Source: UBA2966 sp965242505 (GTDB lineage Bacteria > Pseudomonadota > Alphaproteobacteria > UBA2966). From it: a DNA stretch of 64,000 bases. The translations under genes and the position numbers were made by a program. The stretch is from the NCBI GenBank assembly GCA_965242505.1, contig OZ251449.1, positions 1,922,001 through 1,986,000 of the forward strand, read 5' to 3'. The notes under the pieces are model-generated. The model made no database searches. It was not told the DNA's origin and saw nothing but the letters and a program-made list of their open reading frames with translations. Below, piece after piece: positions 34,520 to 42,862 of this stretch (within the stretch, counting starts at the first letter, position 1; each line of letters begins with the position of its first letter).

Positions 34520-35737
34520 ATGCCCTGGAAGGAGACCTGTCCGATGGACGAGAAGCTGGTTTTCGTTGCCGACTATCTGCGTGGCGAGTGGTCGATGACG
34601 GCGCTGTGCGAGCACTACGGCATCAGCCGCAAGACCGGGTACAAGTGGCTTGGTCGGTATCGCGGCGACGGCCCGGAGGATCTGGTCGAGCGGTCGCGGG
34701 CGCCGCGTCGCCATGGTCGGTCGATGGCGCCGTCGGTGGCCGAGGCGATCATCGCCTTGCGCCGCGCGCGTCCGCACTGGGGTCCGCGCAAGCTGCGGGC
34801 GGTGTTGGTGGGCGAGCACCCCGAGGTGGCGTGGCCGGCGGCCAGCACGATGGGCGACCTGCTGCGCGCGGAGGGTCTGGTGGCGCGCCGTCGCCGGCGT
34901 CGCCGGATGGCGGCTCCGTGTCGTCCGTTCCGCCCTGTGGCGGCTCCCAACGACGTGTGGTGCATCGACTTCAAGGGGTGGTTTCGCACCCGCGACGGCG
35001 TCCGCTGCGATCCGCTGACGATCACCGACGCCTACAGCCGCTTTCTGTTGGCGTGCGTCATCGTCCCGCCGCAGACCGCTGCGGTGGGGGCGGCGGTGGG
35101 GCGGGTGTTCCGGCGCTACGGGGTTCCCGAGGCCATCCGTTCGGACAACGGGGCGCCGTTCGCCGGTCCGGGGGCTGGGGGTCTGTCGCGTCTGTCGGTG
35201 GAATGGATCAAGGCCGGGATCGCGGTGGAGCGGATTGCGCGGGGTCAGCCGCAGCAGAACGGGAGGCATGAGCGGATGCATCGGACGTTGAAGGCCGAGA
35301 CCGCGACGCCGCCGGCGGCGACGGCGGACGCGCAACAGGCCCGCTTCGACCGCTTCCGCCAGGACTTCAACGCCCATCGTCCGCATGAGGCCTTGGGGCA
35401 GAGGCCGCCTGCGGCGTTCTACCGGTCGTCGTCGCGGCGTCATCCCGAGCGCCTGGAGGAGCCCTGGTACGATGCCGAGCACGCGATGCGCCGGGTCCGC
35501 ACCGATGGCTCCATCAAGTGGGGCGGCGACTTGGTCTTCGTCAGCGAGACGCTGAGGGGTGAGCCTGTGGGCGTGGCCGAGACTGACGGGGGCGACTGGA
35601 TCGTCCGCTTCGCGGATGTCGACCTCGGGATCATCGATCGGAGGTCGAAGAAGCTACACCGCTTCCGTGCGGCCCGGCCGGGCCGCACGGAAGCGGGACA
35701 GACCGGGAACACTGTTACCCATGTATCCGGTCTATAG
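34520..35737 (+). CDS. IS481-family transposase
   Basis: A 405-aa DDE transposase. The start MPWKETCPMDEKLVFVADYL is the characteristic IS481 beginning. An N-terminal helix-turn-helix follows (MTALCEHYGISRKTGYKWLGRY), then the rve integrase core with catalytic acids in WCIDFKGWF, AIRSDNGAPFA and QNGRHERMHRTLK. A C-terminal region of about 60 residues (HAMRRVRTDGSIKWGGDLVFVSE) is typical of the family. The frame is intact with no frameshift, so the element may be active. An alternative start at MDEKLVF (34544) has a better AAGGAG but would drop the conserved MPWKE. Confidence 0.95.
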   Translation: MPWKETCPMDEKLVFVADYLRGEWSMTALCEHYGISRKTGYKWLGRYRGDGPEDLVERSRAPRRHGRSMAPSVAEAIIALRRARPHWGPRKLRAVLVGEHPEVAWPAASTMGDLLRAEGLVARRRRRRRMAAPCRPFRPVAAPNDVWCIDFKGWFRTRDGVRCDPLTITDAYSRFLLACVIVPPQTAAVGAAVGRVFRRYGVPEAIRSDNGAPFAGPGAGGLSRLSVEWIKAGIAVERIARGQPQQNGRHERMHRTLKAETATPPAATADAQQARFDRFRQDFNAHRPHEALGQRPPAAFYRSSSRRHPERLEEPWYDAEHAMRRVRTDGSIKWGGDLVFVSETLRGEPVGVAETDGGDWIVRFADVDLGIIDRRSKKLHRFRAARPGRTEAGQTGNTVTHVSGL

Positions 35738-35755
35738 TGTTACCCATCTATCCGG
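35712..35755 (-). repeat. right terminal inverted repeat of the IS481 element
   Basis: 44 bp, complementary to the left end, with its two blocks ending at 35730 and 35755. It contains the transposase stop codon. Confidence 0.85.
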
Positions 35756-35797
35756 TTGCTCAGATGGACGAAGCCCGGGCGAGCGTCCGGGAAAACG

Positions 35798-36189
<392 letters not shown>

Positions 36190-36195
36190 ATGTCG

Positions 36196-36224
36196 GGTGT
36201 AGAGGCCGGAACGCCCCGCGTCAA
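36196..36224 (-). promoter_or_regulatory. rnpB promoter
   Basis: On the - strand TTGACG (36224-36219), a 17-bp spacer and TACACC (36201-36196). The predicted start, about seven bases on, coincides with the 5' end of the P1 helix at 36189. Confidence 0.65.
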
Positions 36225-36265
36225 CCGCGTGCTCGCCGCGGCGAACCCGCGCCCTTTCTCCCCGA

Positions 36266-36271
36266 TGTATA
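36266..36271 (+). promoter_or_regulatory. -10 element upstream of the DUF4365 gene
   Basis: A perfect TATAAT preceded directly by TG (TGTATAAT), 80 bases before the ATG. No good -35 is seen, so it may depend on the TG extension. The leader between also contains an open helical-looking frame ending at the ATGA of the gene (FEETRARLKTERAEGAERLE), possibly a gene remnant. Confidence 0.4.
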
Positions 36272-36351
36272 ATTCCCGGCGCCTTCGAGGAGACCCGCGC
36301 CCGCCTCAAGACGGAGCGGGCCGAGGGCGCCGAGCGACTGGAGAGCGCCGC

Positions 36352-36852
36352 ATGACCGACACGCTTCTGACGACCGCGGACCAGGAGGAAGCTCTGTCCT
36401 GCGTCTACGTTCGCGCCGTCGCGGCGAGGGCCGGATACACGACATCCACACCCTCGCTGGACCGGGACGGCGTGGACCTGCGAATCCAGGCCGGTGGAGC
36501 GGAGCGGCCCGCTCTGGACGTGCAGTTGAAGGCGACCGTCAACCTGGAGAGACGGGGCGACGGCCATGTTCGATACCCGTTGAAACGCCGCAACTACGAC
36601 CTGCTTCGTATCGAAACCTACACGCCGAGGTTGCTGGTGGTTCTGGATTTGCCCAAGGACGAAGACCTGTGGATGACCGTCACCGAGGACGAACTGGTGT
36701 TGAGGCACAGGGCGTACTGGTCGAGTCTTCAGGGGTATGAAGAGTCTGCGAACAAGGAATCCATCACCGTCCCGATACCGGAAGGAAACCTGTTCGATGT
36801 CGAGGGTCTGCGCCGCCTGATGGAGCAATCGAGGGAAGGGAGGATACGATGA
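36352..36852 (+). CDS. DUF4365 domain protein, predicted PD-(D/E)XK nuclease fold
   Basis: A 166-aa protein. The N-terminal helix (LTTADQEEALSCVYVRAVAARAGYTTS) is followed by SLDRDGVDLRIQ, then LDVQLKATVNL. The D...VQLK arrangement is the DUF4365 active-site pattern, which resembles restriction-endonuclease folds, although nuclease activity is inference. PRLLVVLDLPKDEDLWM follows. The ATG at 36352 was chosen because the 54 upstream codons in frame overlap the rnpB promoter region. The stop overlaps the next gene as ATGA, so the two are almost certainly co-translated. DUF4365 proteins are often found in defence-like neighbourhoods. Confidence 0.8.
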   Translation: MTDTLLTTADQEEALSCVYVRAVAARAGYTTSTPSLDRDGVDLRIQAGGAERPALDVQLKATVNLERRGDGHVRYPLKRRNYDLLRIETYTPRLLVVLDLPKDEDLWMTVTEDELVLRHRAYWSSLQGYEESANKESITVPIPEGNLFDVEGLRRLMEQSREGRIR

Positions 36853-38009
36853 AAGTCAGCATCCGGGACAAGGACGCCTTGGCCGCCGTTCCCCCCGCCG
36901 CGCTGTCCGCCTACGCGCGCGCCGCCGGCTGGGAGAAGGAGGAGCCCTATGGCGACCATTCGGACGTCTACGTTCGCGGGGAAGCGCCCGAGATCATCAT
37001 TCCCCGAAACGACCGCCTCGGCGATTACGCCCACGTCGTGTCGCGGTTGATCGAGATTTTCGCCGAAGCCGCCGAAACCGACGAGCTTTCCCTCTATCGC
37101 GATCTGGTCACCGCCGACCGCGACGTCGTCCGGGTGAGGGCCGCCCCGGAGGGCGCCAACGGCTCCGTGACCGTGGACGACGGGGTGAGCCTGATAACCG
37201 GAGCGCGCGACATGGTTCTGGCCGCGGCCCGCTCCTGGCGGGAATCGAGATCATTCCACCACGCGAGGACGGACCGGGAGGCCGACGATTACATGCGACA
37301 GGTCCACCTCGGGCAGACCGAACAGGGCAGCTACGTCGTCACGCTGCTGACCCCCGTCGTTCCGCCCCCGATGGGACGGGCGGCGTTGTTCGACTCCGCG
37401 GCGGACGACGATGCGCCCGTTGGACGGCGGATGACGCGACGCCTGATCGAAGCGTTGACGGCCGCCCGCGAAGCGACCGAGAGGACGTCCGCCGGCGACG
37501 CCGACGCCTTCCCGGAAGCCGTGGCGCGCGGCGCGAGCGCCAATCTGTGCGATGCCCTCGCCACGTTGATCGAGCCGTTTGGCGGGATCGACGTCGGTTT
37601 GACGTGGGCGCGCACCTGGCCGGCGGAAACGGCGAGGGAAACCGTCCGCTTCGGGGCGTTCGACGCCCCCATCCTGCGCGAGGCGGCGCGGCGTTTTCGG
37701 GCATGGGAGCCGAAGCCGGAAGTCTCCCTGATCGGCCGTATCCAGCGCCTGAAGCGCGACGACCGGGAAGCGGACGGAACGATAACCCTGCGAACCTATG
37801 TCGACCGGCGCATCGTGTCGGTCGCGGCTGTCCTGGATCAGTCCAACTACGACCGCGCCATCCAGGCCCACCAGAACGATGCCGTGGTCGTCATGACGGG
37901 CGATCTCGAACGATTCGGCCGTCGATGGCGTTTGCGCGACCCGTACATCTCGGATATCATTGCGGACGAAGACGACGAGGATGGCGACCTCCAAGCTCGG
38001 GATTCGTGA
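36849..38009 (+). CDS. hypothetical protein, coupled partner of the DUF4365 protein
   Basis: I do not recognise a characterised family. It is 386 aa, acidic, soluble and has no signal peptide or membrane segment. The N-terminal 70 residues (ALSAYARAAGWEKEE, VYVRGEAPEIIIPRN, LGDYAHVVSRLIEIFAEA) resemble a short domain seen in other uncharacterised proteins, with strands followed by helices. The middle contains PVVPPPMGRA. The C-terminal 90 residues (SLIGRIQRLKRDD...GTITLRTYVDRRIVSV...YDRAIQAHQNDAVVVMTGDLER) look like a beta-rich domain. It overlaps the DUF4365 gene by ATGA. A two-gene module is likely, its job unknown. Confidence 0.75.
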   Translation: MKVSIRDKDALAAVPPAALSAYARAAGWEKEEPYGDHSDVYVRGEAPEIIIPRNDRLGDYAHVVSRLIEIFAEAAETDELSLYRDLVTADRDVVRVRAAPEGANGSVTVDDGVSLITGARDMVLAAARSWRESRSFHHARTDREADDYMRQVHLGQTEQGSYVVTLLTPVVPPPMGRAALFDSAADDDAPVGRRMTRRLIEALTAAREATERTSAGDADAFPEAVARGASANLCDALATLIEPFGGIDVGLTWARTWPAETARETVRFGAFDAPILREAARRFRAWEPKPEVSLIGRIQRLKRDDREADGTITLRTYVDRRIVSVAAVLDQSNYDRAIQAHQNDAVVVMTGDLERFGRRWRLRDPYISDIIADEDDEDGDLQARDS

Positions 38010-38036
38010 TCGACGAACATGACCGCGGGGAAGCGC

Positions 38037-38222
38037 ATGACGAAACCCCCTCCCCGACGCCCGTGCATGGCCGTCGCCGCCGGTCTGGCCTTCGTGACGG
38101 TCATGGCCGTGAGTCCCCCGCTCCTCGCCGCCGAACCGCCACCGCCGACCGCGGCTCAACCGGCCGCTCCGGCCGCCGCTCCCGGAGCCGAACCGCCCGC
38201 CAACGCGCCCGCGCAAAGGTAA
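38037..38222 (+). CDS. small secreted Ala/Pro-rich protein
   Basis: About 61 aa (67 if the ATG at 38019 is used). A basic start (MTKPPPRRP) is followed by a hydrophobic core (CMAVAAGLAFVTVMAVSPPLL) and a probable signal-peptidase site LAA-EP. The remainder is a short disordered Pro/Ala tail. The stop is four bases before the next gene, so it is likely coupled to the membrane TPR protein. It is not recognised beyond this. Confidence 0.5.
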   Translation: MTKPPPRRPCMAVAAGLAFVTVMAVSPPLLAAEPPPPTAAQPAAPAAAPGAEPPANAPAQR

Positions 38223-38225
38223 CCG

Positions 38226-39344
38226 ATGGCAACGCCAAGCGACACCAGCCAAGACGGAGCAAGCGACGTCGAAATCCAACGCCGCTTCAACGAATTTGAA
38301 CGGCGCTTCAACGACCTGCGGCGCGAACTGCTGGGTGTCCAAATAAAACTGGTCCGCGGGTGGCTTGCGACAATTACCATCTTGCTAGCGTTGTTCGGCG
38401 CTGGCGGCTATTTCGGATACGGTCAGTTCCGTGATCTCGAATCCGAAGCGCAAGGGTATGTCAATACGGCCAGAAGACACGCCAATGAGATACAGGAACT
38501 GAGTAATAAGGTGCAGAGCCTGTCCGAAGAGGCTCAATCGCGCATAGAGACCTTGACGAGGAAATGGACAGCGGAGACCGTTCAAGGCAACCCGGACAAG
38601 GCCGGCAAGGACGCGGAAAACGTCGAAGACAATCCCTTGGCGTCCCCGGTCGACCAAATGATCGCCGCCGCCGTCCAGCTTCAGCGGCAGGGAAACTTCG
38701 AAGGAGCCATCAAGAAGTGGCGCGACATCGCCAAGGTCGTGGATGGAACTGACAAGGAACTCGGGGCCCAGGCGTGGTTCTCCGTCGGCTATCTCCACGG
38801 GAAAGAATCTCGTCTGCAGGAAGCCATCGACGCCTTCGACAAGGCGATCCAGCTGAATCCGGACTTGGCCGAAGCCTACTATAACCGTGGTACCGTGAGG
38901 AACGGCCTCAAATTGCACGAGAAGGCTATCGTCGACTTCGACGAGACGATCCGGCGGAATCCGGACTTGGCCGAAGCCTTCAACAACCGGGGCATTGCGA
39001 AGAACCGCCTTGGCCAGCACGAGAAGGCTATCGCCGACTTCGACAAGGCAATCCGCCTGAAGCCGGACTATGCGGATGCCTACGTCAACCGGGGTATCTT
39101 GAGGAACGGTCTCGGACGGCGCGACGACGCTATCGCCGACCTCAACGAGGCGATCCGGCTGAAACCGAACGATGCGAAAGCCTATTACCACCGGGCCAAC
39201 GCGCATTTCCATCTGGAACACAAGGACAAGGCGCGGCGGGATCTCAATGTGGCGCTCGCCTTGGCCCGTGCGGCGGGCGACGAGGCCACGGCCGACAAGG
39301 TGCGCCGCGACCTCGAACGATTCTTCGGCGAAGGAGGCCCATAA
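38226..39344 (+). CDS. membrane-anchored coiled-coil TPR protein
   Basis: A 372-aa protein. A charged N-terminal helix (residues 14-45) leads to one membrane segment (WLATITILLALFGAGGYFG, 46-64), then a coiled coil (QGYVNTARRHANEIQELSNKVQSLSEEAQSRIETLTRKW). From about residue 150 there are five or more tetratricopeptide repeats with the canonical form (for example DLAEAYYNRGTVRNGLKLHEKAIVDFDE). TPRs mediate protein contacts; no enzymatic domain is seen. Base composition is unlike the neighbours: 38461-38520 is 29/60 GC against about 70 percent nearby, which suggests acquisition by transfer. Confidence 0.85.
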   Translation: MATPSDTSQDGASDVEIQRRFNEFERRFNDLRRELLGVQIKLVRGWLATITILLALFGAGGYFGYGQFRDLESEAQGYVNTARRHANEIQELSNKVQSLSEEAQSRIETLTRKWTAETVQGNPDKAGKDAENVEDNPLASPVDQMIAAAVQLQRQGNFEGAIKKWRDIAKVVDGTDKELGAQAWFSVGYLHGKESRLQEAIDAFDKAIQLNPDLAEAYYNRGTVRNGLKLHEKAIVDFDETIRRNPDLAEAFNNRGIAKNRLGQHEKAIADFDKAIRLKPDYADAYVNRGILRNGLGRRDDAIADLNEAIRLKPNDAKAYYHRANAHFHLEHKDKARRDLNVALALARAAGDEATADKVRRDLERFFGEGGP

Positions 39345-39460
39345 AGGCGCTCCTGCGCCTTCGGGGCGGGCTTCGACGCGACGGGCCGATGCTCCCGCTC
39401 CGGCGCGGAGCGTCCACAGGCCGGACGCCGGTCGTCTCCTTCCGTCGGATCCTCTCTTCC

Positions 39461-39504
39461 AATTACTCTCTCGATTGAGTAATTTTACTCATTGCAATGA
39501 GTAA
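39461..39504. promoter_or_regulatory. paired palindromes at the start of the ATPase remnant
   Basis: AATTACTC (39461-39468) and GAGTAATT (39477-39484) form an inverted repeat with an 8-base centre. Immediately after it, TTACTCATTGCAATGAGTAA (39485-39504) is a perfect 20-bp palindrome that contains the ATG at 39497. Both share the ATTACTC/GAGTAAT core. They look like two operator half-site pairs for one regulator, or a site that hides the start codon in mRNA structure. The 152-bp gap from 39345 holds nothing else. Confidence 0.6.
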
Positions 39505-40701
39505 TCGGAACTACACGCGGCCGCAGGCCGCCATCCTGCTCGACCGTCTGCGGGAGCCGCGCCGGTTCCTCCAGGTCGTCACCGGGGCGCGGCAGGTGGG
39601 CAAGACCACCCTGGCCGCGCAGGTCGCCGAGCGGTCCGGCCTGCCCCATCGCTTCGCCAGCGCCGACGAGCCGACCCTGCGCGGCCCGGAATGGATCGCG
39701 CAGCAGTGGGACGCGGCGCGGCTCCTGGCCGACGACGCCGGCCGCGAGGGCGCGTTGCTCGTCCTGGACGAGGTTCAGAAGGCCCCCGACTGGGCGGAGT
39801 CCGTCAAGCGCCTGTGGGACGAGGACACCCGGAGCGGACGCCAACTGAAGGTGGTGGCGCTCGGTTCGGCACCTTTATTGCTCGGTCGCGGCCTGACCGA
39901 GAGTCTCGCCGGCCGTTTCGAGCTCCTGCATCTGCCGCACTGGAGCTTCACCGAGATGCGGACGGCGTTCGGCTGGTCCCTGGATCGGTATCTGTTCTAC
40001 GGCGCCTATCCCGGCGCCGCGCCGCTGGCGAGGCAGCCGGCCCGCTGGTCGCGTTACGTCCTCGATTCGCTCGTGGAAACGACCGTCGCCCGCGACGTGC
40101 TGTTGCTGATCCGGATCGACAAGCCGGCGCTGCTGCGCCGCCTGTTCGAGCTCGGCTGCGCGTATTCGGGGCAGATCCTCTCCTACAACAAGATGCTGGG
40201 CCAGCTCCACGAGGCCGGCAACACGACGACGCTCGCCCATTACCTCGATCTGCTGGCGGGTGCGGGCATGTTGACGGGGCTGCCGAAATACGCCGGCGCG
40301 ACGGCGCGGCGGCGAGGTTCCAGCCCGAAGCTGCAAGTCCTCAACACCGCCTTGATGACCGCCGGATGCGGCCTCACCCTGGCGCAGGCCCGGACGGACG
40401 GCGCGTTCTGGGGACGGCTGGTCGAATCGCCGTAGGCGCGCACCTGGCGAACGCGGCGGCGAGCGGAGCGTGCGAGCTGTTCTACTGGCGCGAGCGCAAT
40501 CGCGAGGTCGATTTCGTGGTCCGCGCAGGCGATGTGACGACGGCGATCGAGGTCAAGAGTGGGCGCGTCCGCGACGCGTTGCCGGGAATGGCCGCCTTCG
40601 CCGAAGCCTTCCGGCCGACGCGCGCGTTGCTGGTCGGCGGAGACGGCATCGCGGTCGACGACTTCCTGTCGAAGCCGGTGGGGCACTGGACGCGCCCGTG
40701 A
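39497..40701 (+). pseudogene. AAA ATPase with DUF4143 nuclease-like domain, frameshifted
   Basis: The first 312 codons give the AAA_14 ATPase: Walker A GARQVGKTTLA (about residues 31-41), Walker B LLVLDEVQKAPDW, LKVVALGSAPLLL and the WSFTEMRTAFGW linker. The DUF4143 part starts near YVLDSLVETTVARDVL. The frame stops at 40433-40435 (TAG). In the next frame the protein continues without loss as VGAHLANAAASGACELFYWRERNREVDFVV...AIEVKSG, which is the family's C-terminal nuclease-like motif. A single missing base in GTCGAATCG-CCGTAG accounts for it, so it is a recent decay or a sequencing error. The restored stop at 40699 lies in repeat locus 6. Confidence 0.85.
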
Positions 40702-40857
40702 CCCCCCTCCCGACCTCCCCCTTGTCAGGGGGGAGGAGTGTGAATGGCTTCCCCCTGTCCAGGGAGGAGGAGCGTCGACGGCCCCTCCGCGTCCCCTTCG
40801 TTCTCCCTCCCCCTGGCAGGGGGAGGGTCGGGGTGGGGGTCGCGCCAGGGGGGAGAA
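40696..40857. repeat. composite palindromic repeat, locus 6
   Basis: Full copy between the ATPase remnant and the convergent amidase gene: arm A (CCTCCCGACCTCCCCCTTGT then CAGGGGGGAGGAG), a second short hairpin (CCCCCTGTCCAGGGAGG), and arm B ending GGGTCGGGGTGGGGGTC. Its first bases (CGTGACCCCC) supply the stop codon of the ATPase C-terminal frame. Confidence 0.9.
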
Positions 40858-40870
40858 ACGCGGGCCGGCG

Positions 40871-41617
40871 TCACCCTCCGGCCAGAACGTCCAGGCGGCG
40901 GTTCGTTTCCGCATCGACGACGCCGTCGACGCGCTCCGGGCGAAAGTGCCGCTGGAACGCGGCGACGACGTCCCCGGTCGCGGCGTCGAACCGTCCGGTC
41001 GGCGCGATCCCGTATCCGATCCGGGCCAGGCGGGACTGGACGGATCGAACCCGCTCCCCGACGCCGCCCCGCGCCAGGCGGACGCCGCCCTCCGACCGCG
41101 GCGGCGAGGGCGGCGGGGGCAGCGAGAACGAGTCGGGCCAGATCCCGATTCCCTCGGCGGCCGCGCCCCGCCAGTCGAACAGCTCGCCGGGGTCGCGGCG
41201 GCGCGACGGCGCCACGTCGGAGTGTCCGAGAACCCGTTCCGGCGGTATGGGATGGCGCGCCAGTATCCCGGCGGCCAGCTCGAAGAACGCCTCCATCTGC
41301 CGCGCGGGAAACGGCCGGTATCCGAACTCGTGGCCCGGATTGACGAGCTCGATCCCGATGGAGCGGTCGTTGACGTCGGCGCGGCCCCGCCAGGAGGACA
41401 CGCCCGCGTGCCAGGCGCGCCTGTCCTCCGGCGCCAGCCGCAGGACCTCGCCGTCCTCGTCGACGACGTAGTGGGCGCTCACCTTCGCCGCCGGGTCCGT
41501 CAGCCGCGCGAGCGCCGACCCGGAGTCCCTCATTCCCGTGTAGTGCAGCACGAGGGTGTCGACGACGGCGCCTCGGGGGCGCGCGTCGTGGTTGGGCGTT
41601 GCGAGGGTCCGCGCCAC
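40871..41617 (-). CDS. N-acetylmuramoyl-L-alanine amidase with peptidoglycan-binding domain
   Basis: A 248-aa amidase_2 (PGRP/AmpD-type) enzyme that cleaves the MurNAc-L-Ala bond. TLVLHYTGM provides the first zinc His; then SAHYVVDEDGEVLRL, AWHAGVSSWRGRADVNDRSIGIELVNPG and VLGHSDVAPSRRRDPGELFDW give the remaining His and the catalytic Lys/Arg region. A C-terminal peptidoglycan-binding helical domain follows (VRSVQSRLARIGYGIAPTGRFDAATGDVVAAFQRHF). No signal peptide is visible with the GTG start at 41617, so it may be cytoplasmic, AmpD-like recycling, or start upstream. The gene ends next to repeat locus 6. Confidence 0.9.
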   Translation of the reverse strand: MARTLATPNHDARPRGAVVDTLVLHYTGMRDSGSALARLTDPAAKVSAHYVVDEDGEVLRLAPEDRRAWHAGVSSWRGRADVNDRSIGIELVNPGHEFGYRPFPARQMEAFFELAAGILARHPIPPERVLGHSDVAPSRRRDPGELFDWRGAAAEGIGIWPDSFSLPPPPSPPRSEGGVRLARGGVGERVRSVQSRLARIGYGIAPTGRFDAATGDVVAAFQRHFRPERVDGVVDAETNRRLDVLAGG

Positions 41618-41675
41618 GTCGATGCTCCGTCGGTCGGCCGCGTCGCCGGCGCCGGAAGCGGGGCCGGCCGCCGCG

Positions 41676-42413
41676 TCAGGCCAGCCCGCGCTGCTTCGCG
41701 ATCCGGCCGTAGGCGTCGTTGATGACCGCCAGCTTCTCGTTCGCCACGTCCACGAACTCCTGCGGCACGCCCTGCGCGATCAGGGTGTCGGGATGGTGCT
41801 CGCGGATGAGCGTCCGGTAGCGGCTCTTGAGCTCGCCGTCGGAGACCTCCCGGTCCAGGCCGAGAACGGCGTAGGGGTCGGAGTCGTCCGCACCCACGTG
41901 GCCTGCCCGGATGCGGTCGAACTCCGCCTCGCTGAAACCGAATATGGCCGCGACGCGCCCGAGAAACTCGTTCTCCGCGGGGTGGTAGAAGTCGTCCGCC
42001 TTGGCGATGTGGAACAGGCCGTCCAGCAGGTCCTCGAGCACCGCGGGATTGTCCCTGAACATTCCCGCCAGCTGCCTCGCGTAGGGTTCGAACCCTCGCG
42101 AATCCTTCTTGGCCAGGTCGAAGACCCGGGCCACGTTCCCCACCTCGTCGGCGGGAACGTGGAACACCTCGCGGAACGCCTGGACCTCGTCGCGGGTGAC
42201 GACCCCGTCCGCCTTCGCCATCTTGGCGCCGAGGACGATGACGCCGATCGTGAAGGCGACCTGCCTGGCGTCGCCGTCGCCGCCGCCGGTTTCGGCCTGG
42301 GCGTCGCGCATCCTGTCGAACGCATGGCCGGCGAACCCGCCGAGCAGCGCGCCCAGCGGGCCGCCCATGGCGAAACCCGCGGCGCCGCCGATGATCTTGC
42401 CCCAGACGCTCAT
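41676..42413 (-). CDS. TerB/DnaJ domain co-chaperone (DjlA-like)
   Basis: A 245-aa protein. A Gly-rich hydrophobic N-terminus (IGGAAGFAMGGPLGALLGGFAGHAF) could insert in the membrane. A TerB-like helical domain follows (VIVLGAKMAKADGVVTRDEVQAFREVF, then LFHIAKADDFYHPAENEFL), and a C-terminal J domain with DPYAVLGLDREVSDGELKSRYRTLIREHHPDTL, including the HPD motif that stimulates DnaK. E. coli DjlA has the same architecture. It lies 58 bases upstream of the amidase gene on the same strand and may share its transcript. Confidence 0.9.
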   Translation of the reverse strand: MSVWGKIIGGAAGFAMGGPLGALLGGFAGHAFDRMRDAQAETGGGDGDARQVAFTIGVIVLGAKMAKADGVVTRDEVQAFREVFHVPADEVGNVARVFDLAKKDSRGFEPYARQLAGMFRDNPAVLEDLLDGLFHIAKADDFYHPAENEFLGRVAAIFGFSEAEFDRIRAGHVGADDSDPYAVLGLDREVSDGELKSRYRTLIREHHPDTLIAQGVPQEFVDVANEKLAVINDAYGRIAKQRGLA

Positions 42414-42547
42414 TCGAGAATCTCCGCGCGAGGAGAAACGGGGACGGCGCCCTTCGGACCCGTCCCGCCTACCCGGATCCGGGCGCGGTCGGGGGCCGTC
42501 CGGGAACCGCCGCCGACGGCCGGCCGCGGGAGACGGTCCCGCGTCTC

Positions 42548-42757
42548 CTACTTCTTCCCGCTCCAGGGACAGTTCTCATGGCTGGTCTCGATGTCGTCGA
42601 AGTCCCCCGTCGAATTCGCGAACTCGACCCACACGACCGAGCCGTCGGGCGCGCACATCGGACCGGACAACCAGGTGTCCGACAACCGGGATTCCCTGTC
42701 GGGTTGCTGGCAAGCGCCCAGCACCGCCGCGACCAGCAAGACCATTGCAATTCTCAT
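42548..42757 (-). CDS. small hypothetical lipoprotein
   Basis: 69 aa with a lipoprotein signal peptide MRIAMVLLVAAVLGAC (lipobox LGAC, mature Cys near residue 16). The short mature part (QQPDRESRLSDTWLSGPMC...VVWVEFANSTGDFDDIETSHENCPWSGKK) has two further Cys that could form a disulfide. I do not recognise the family. It stands alone, 134 bp upstream of the TerB/DnaJ gene on the same strand. Confidence 0.65.
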   Translation of the reverse strand: MRIAMVLLVAAVLGACQQPDRESRLSDTWLSGPMCAPDGSVVWVEFANSTGDFDDIETSHENCPWSGKK

Positions 42758-42862
42758 CGATTTCCTCCCATCAAGACGCCGCCCGAGTCGGTTCCCGCAT
42801 TATACTACCTCGGCCCGCATTTCTCACCCCGCTCGTCCGCGAGATTCGTCCGGCGACGGGAG

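Larger units (their letters stand above)
34438..35755 (+). mobile_element. IS481-family insertion sequence
   Basis: 1318 bp, bounded by 44-bp imperfect inverted repeats (34438-34481 and 35712-35755, about 39 of 44 matching) that begin CCGGATAGA. Each end holds two related blocks, CCGGATAGANGGGTAACA and CCGGATACATGGGTAACA, exactly 25 bp apart, which look like paired transposase-binding sites. The single transposase gene is intact and its stop codon lies within the right repeat. No target duplication is obvious. It lies between palindromic repeat locus 5 and the 3' end of rnpB. Confidence 0.9.

Noticed and set aside
36190..36351. An upstream extension of the DUF4365 protein
   Set aside because: These 54 codons overlap the rnpB promoter, and homologues begin near MTDTLLTTADQEE.
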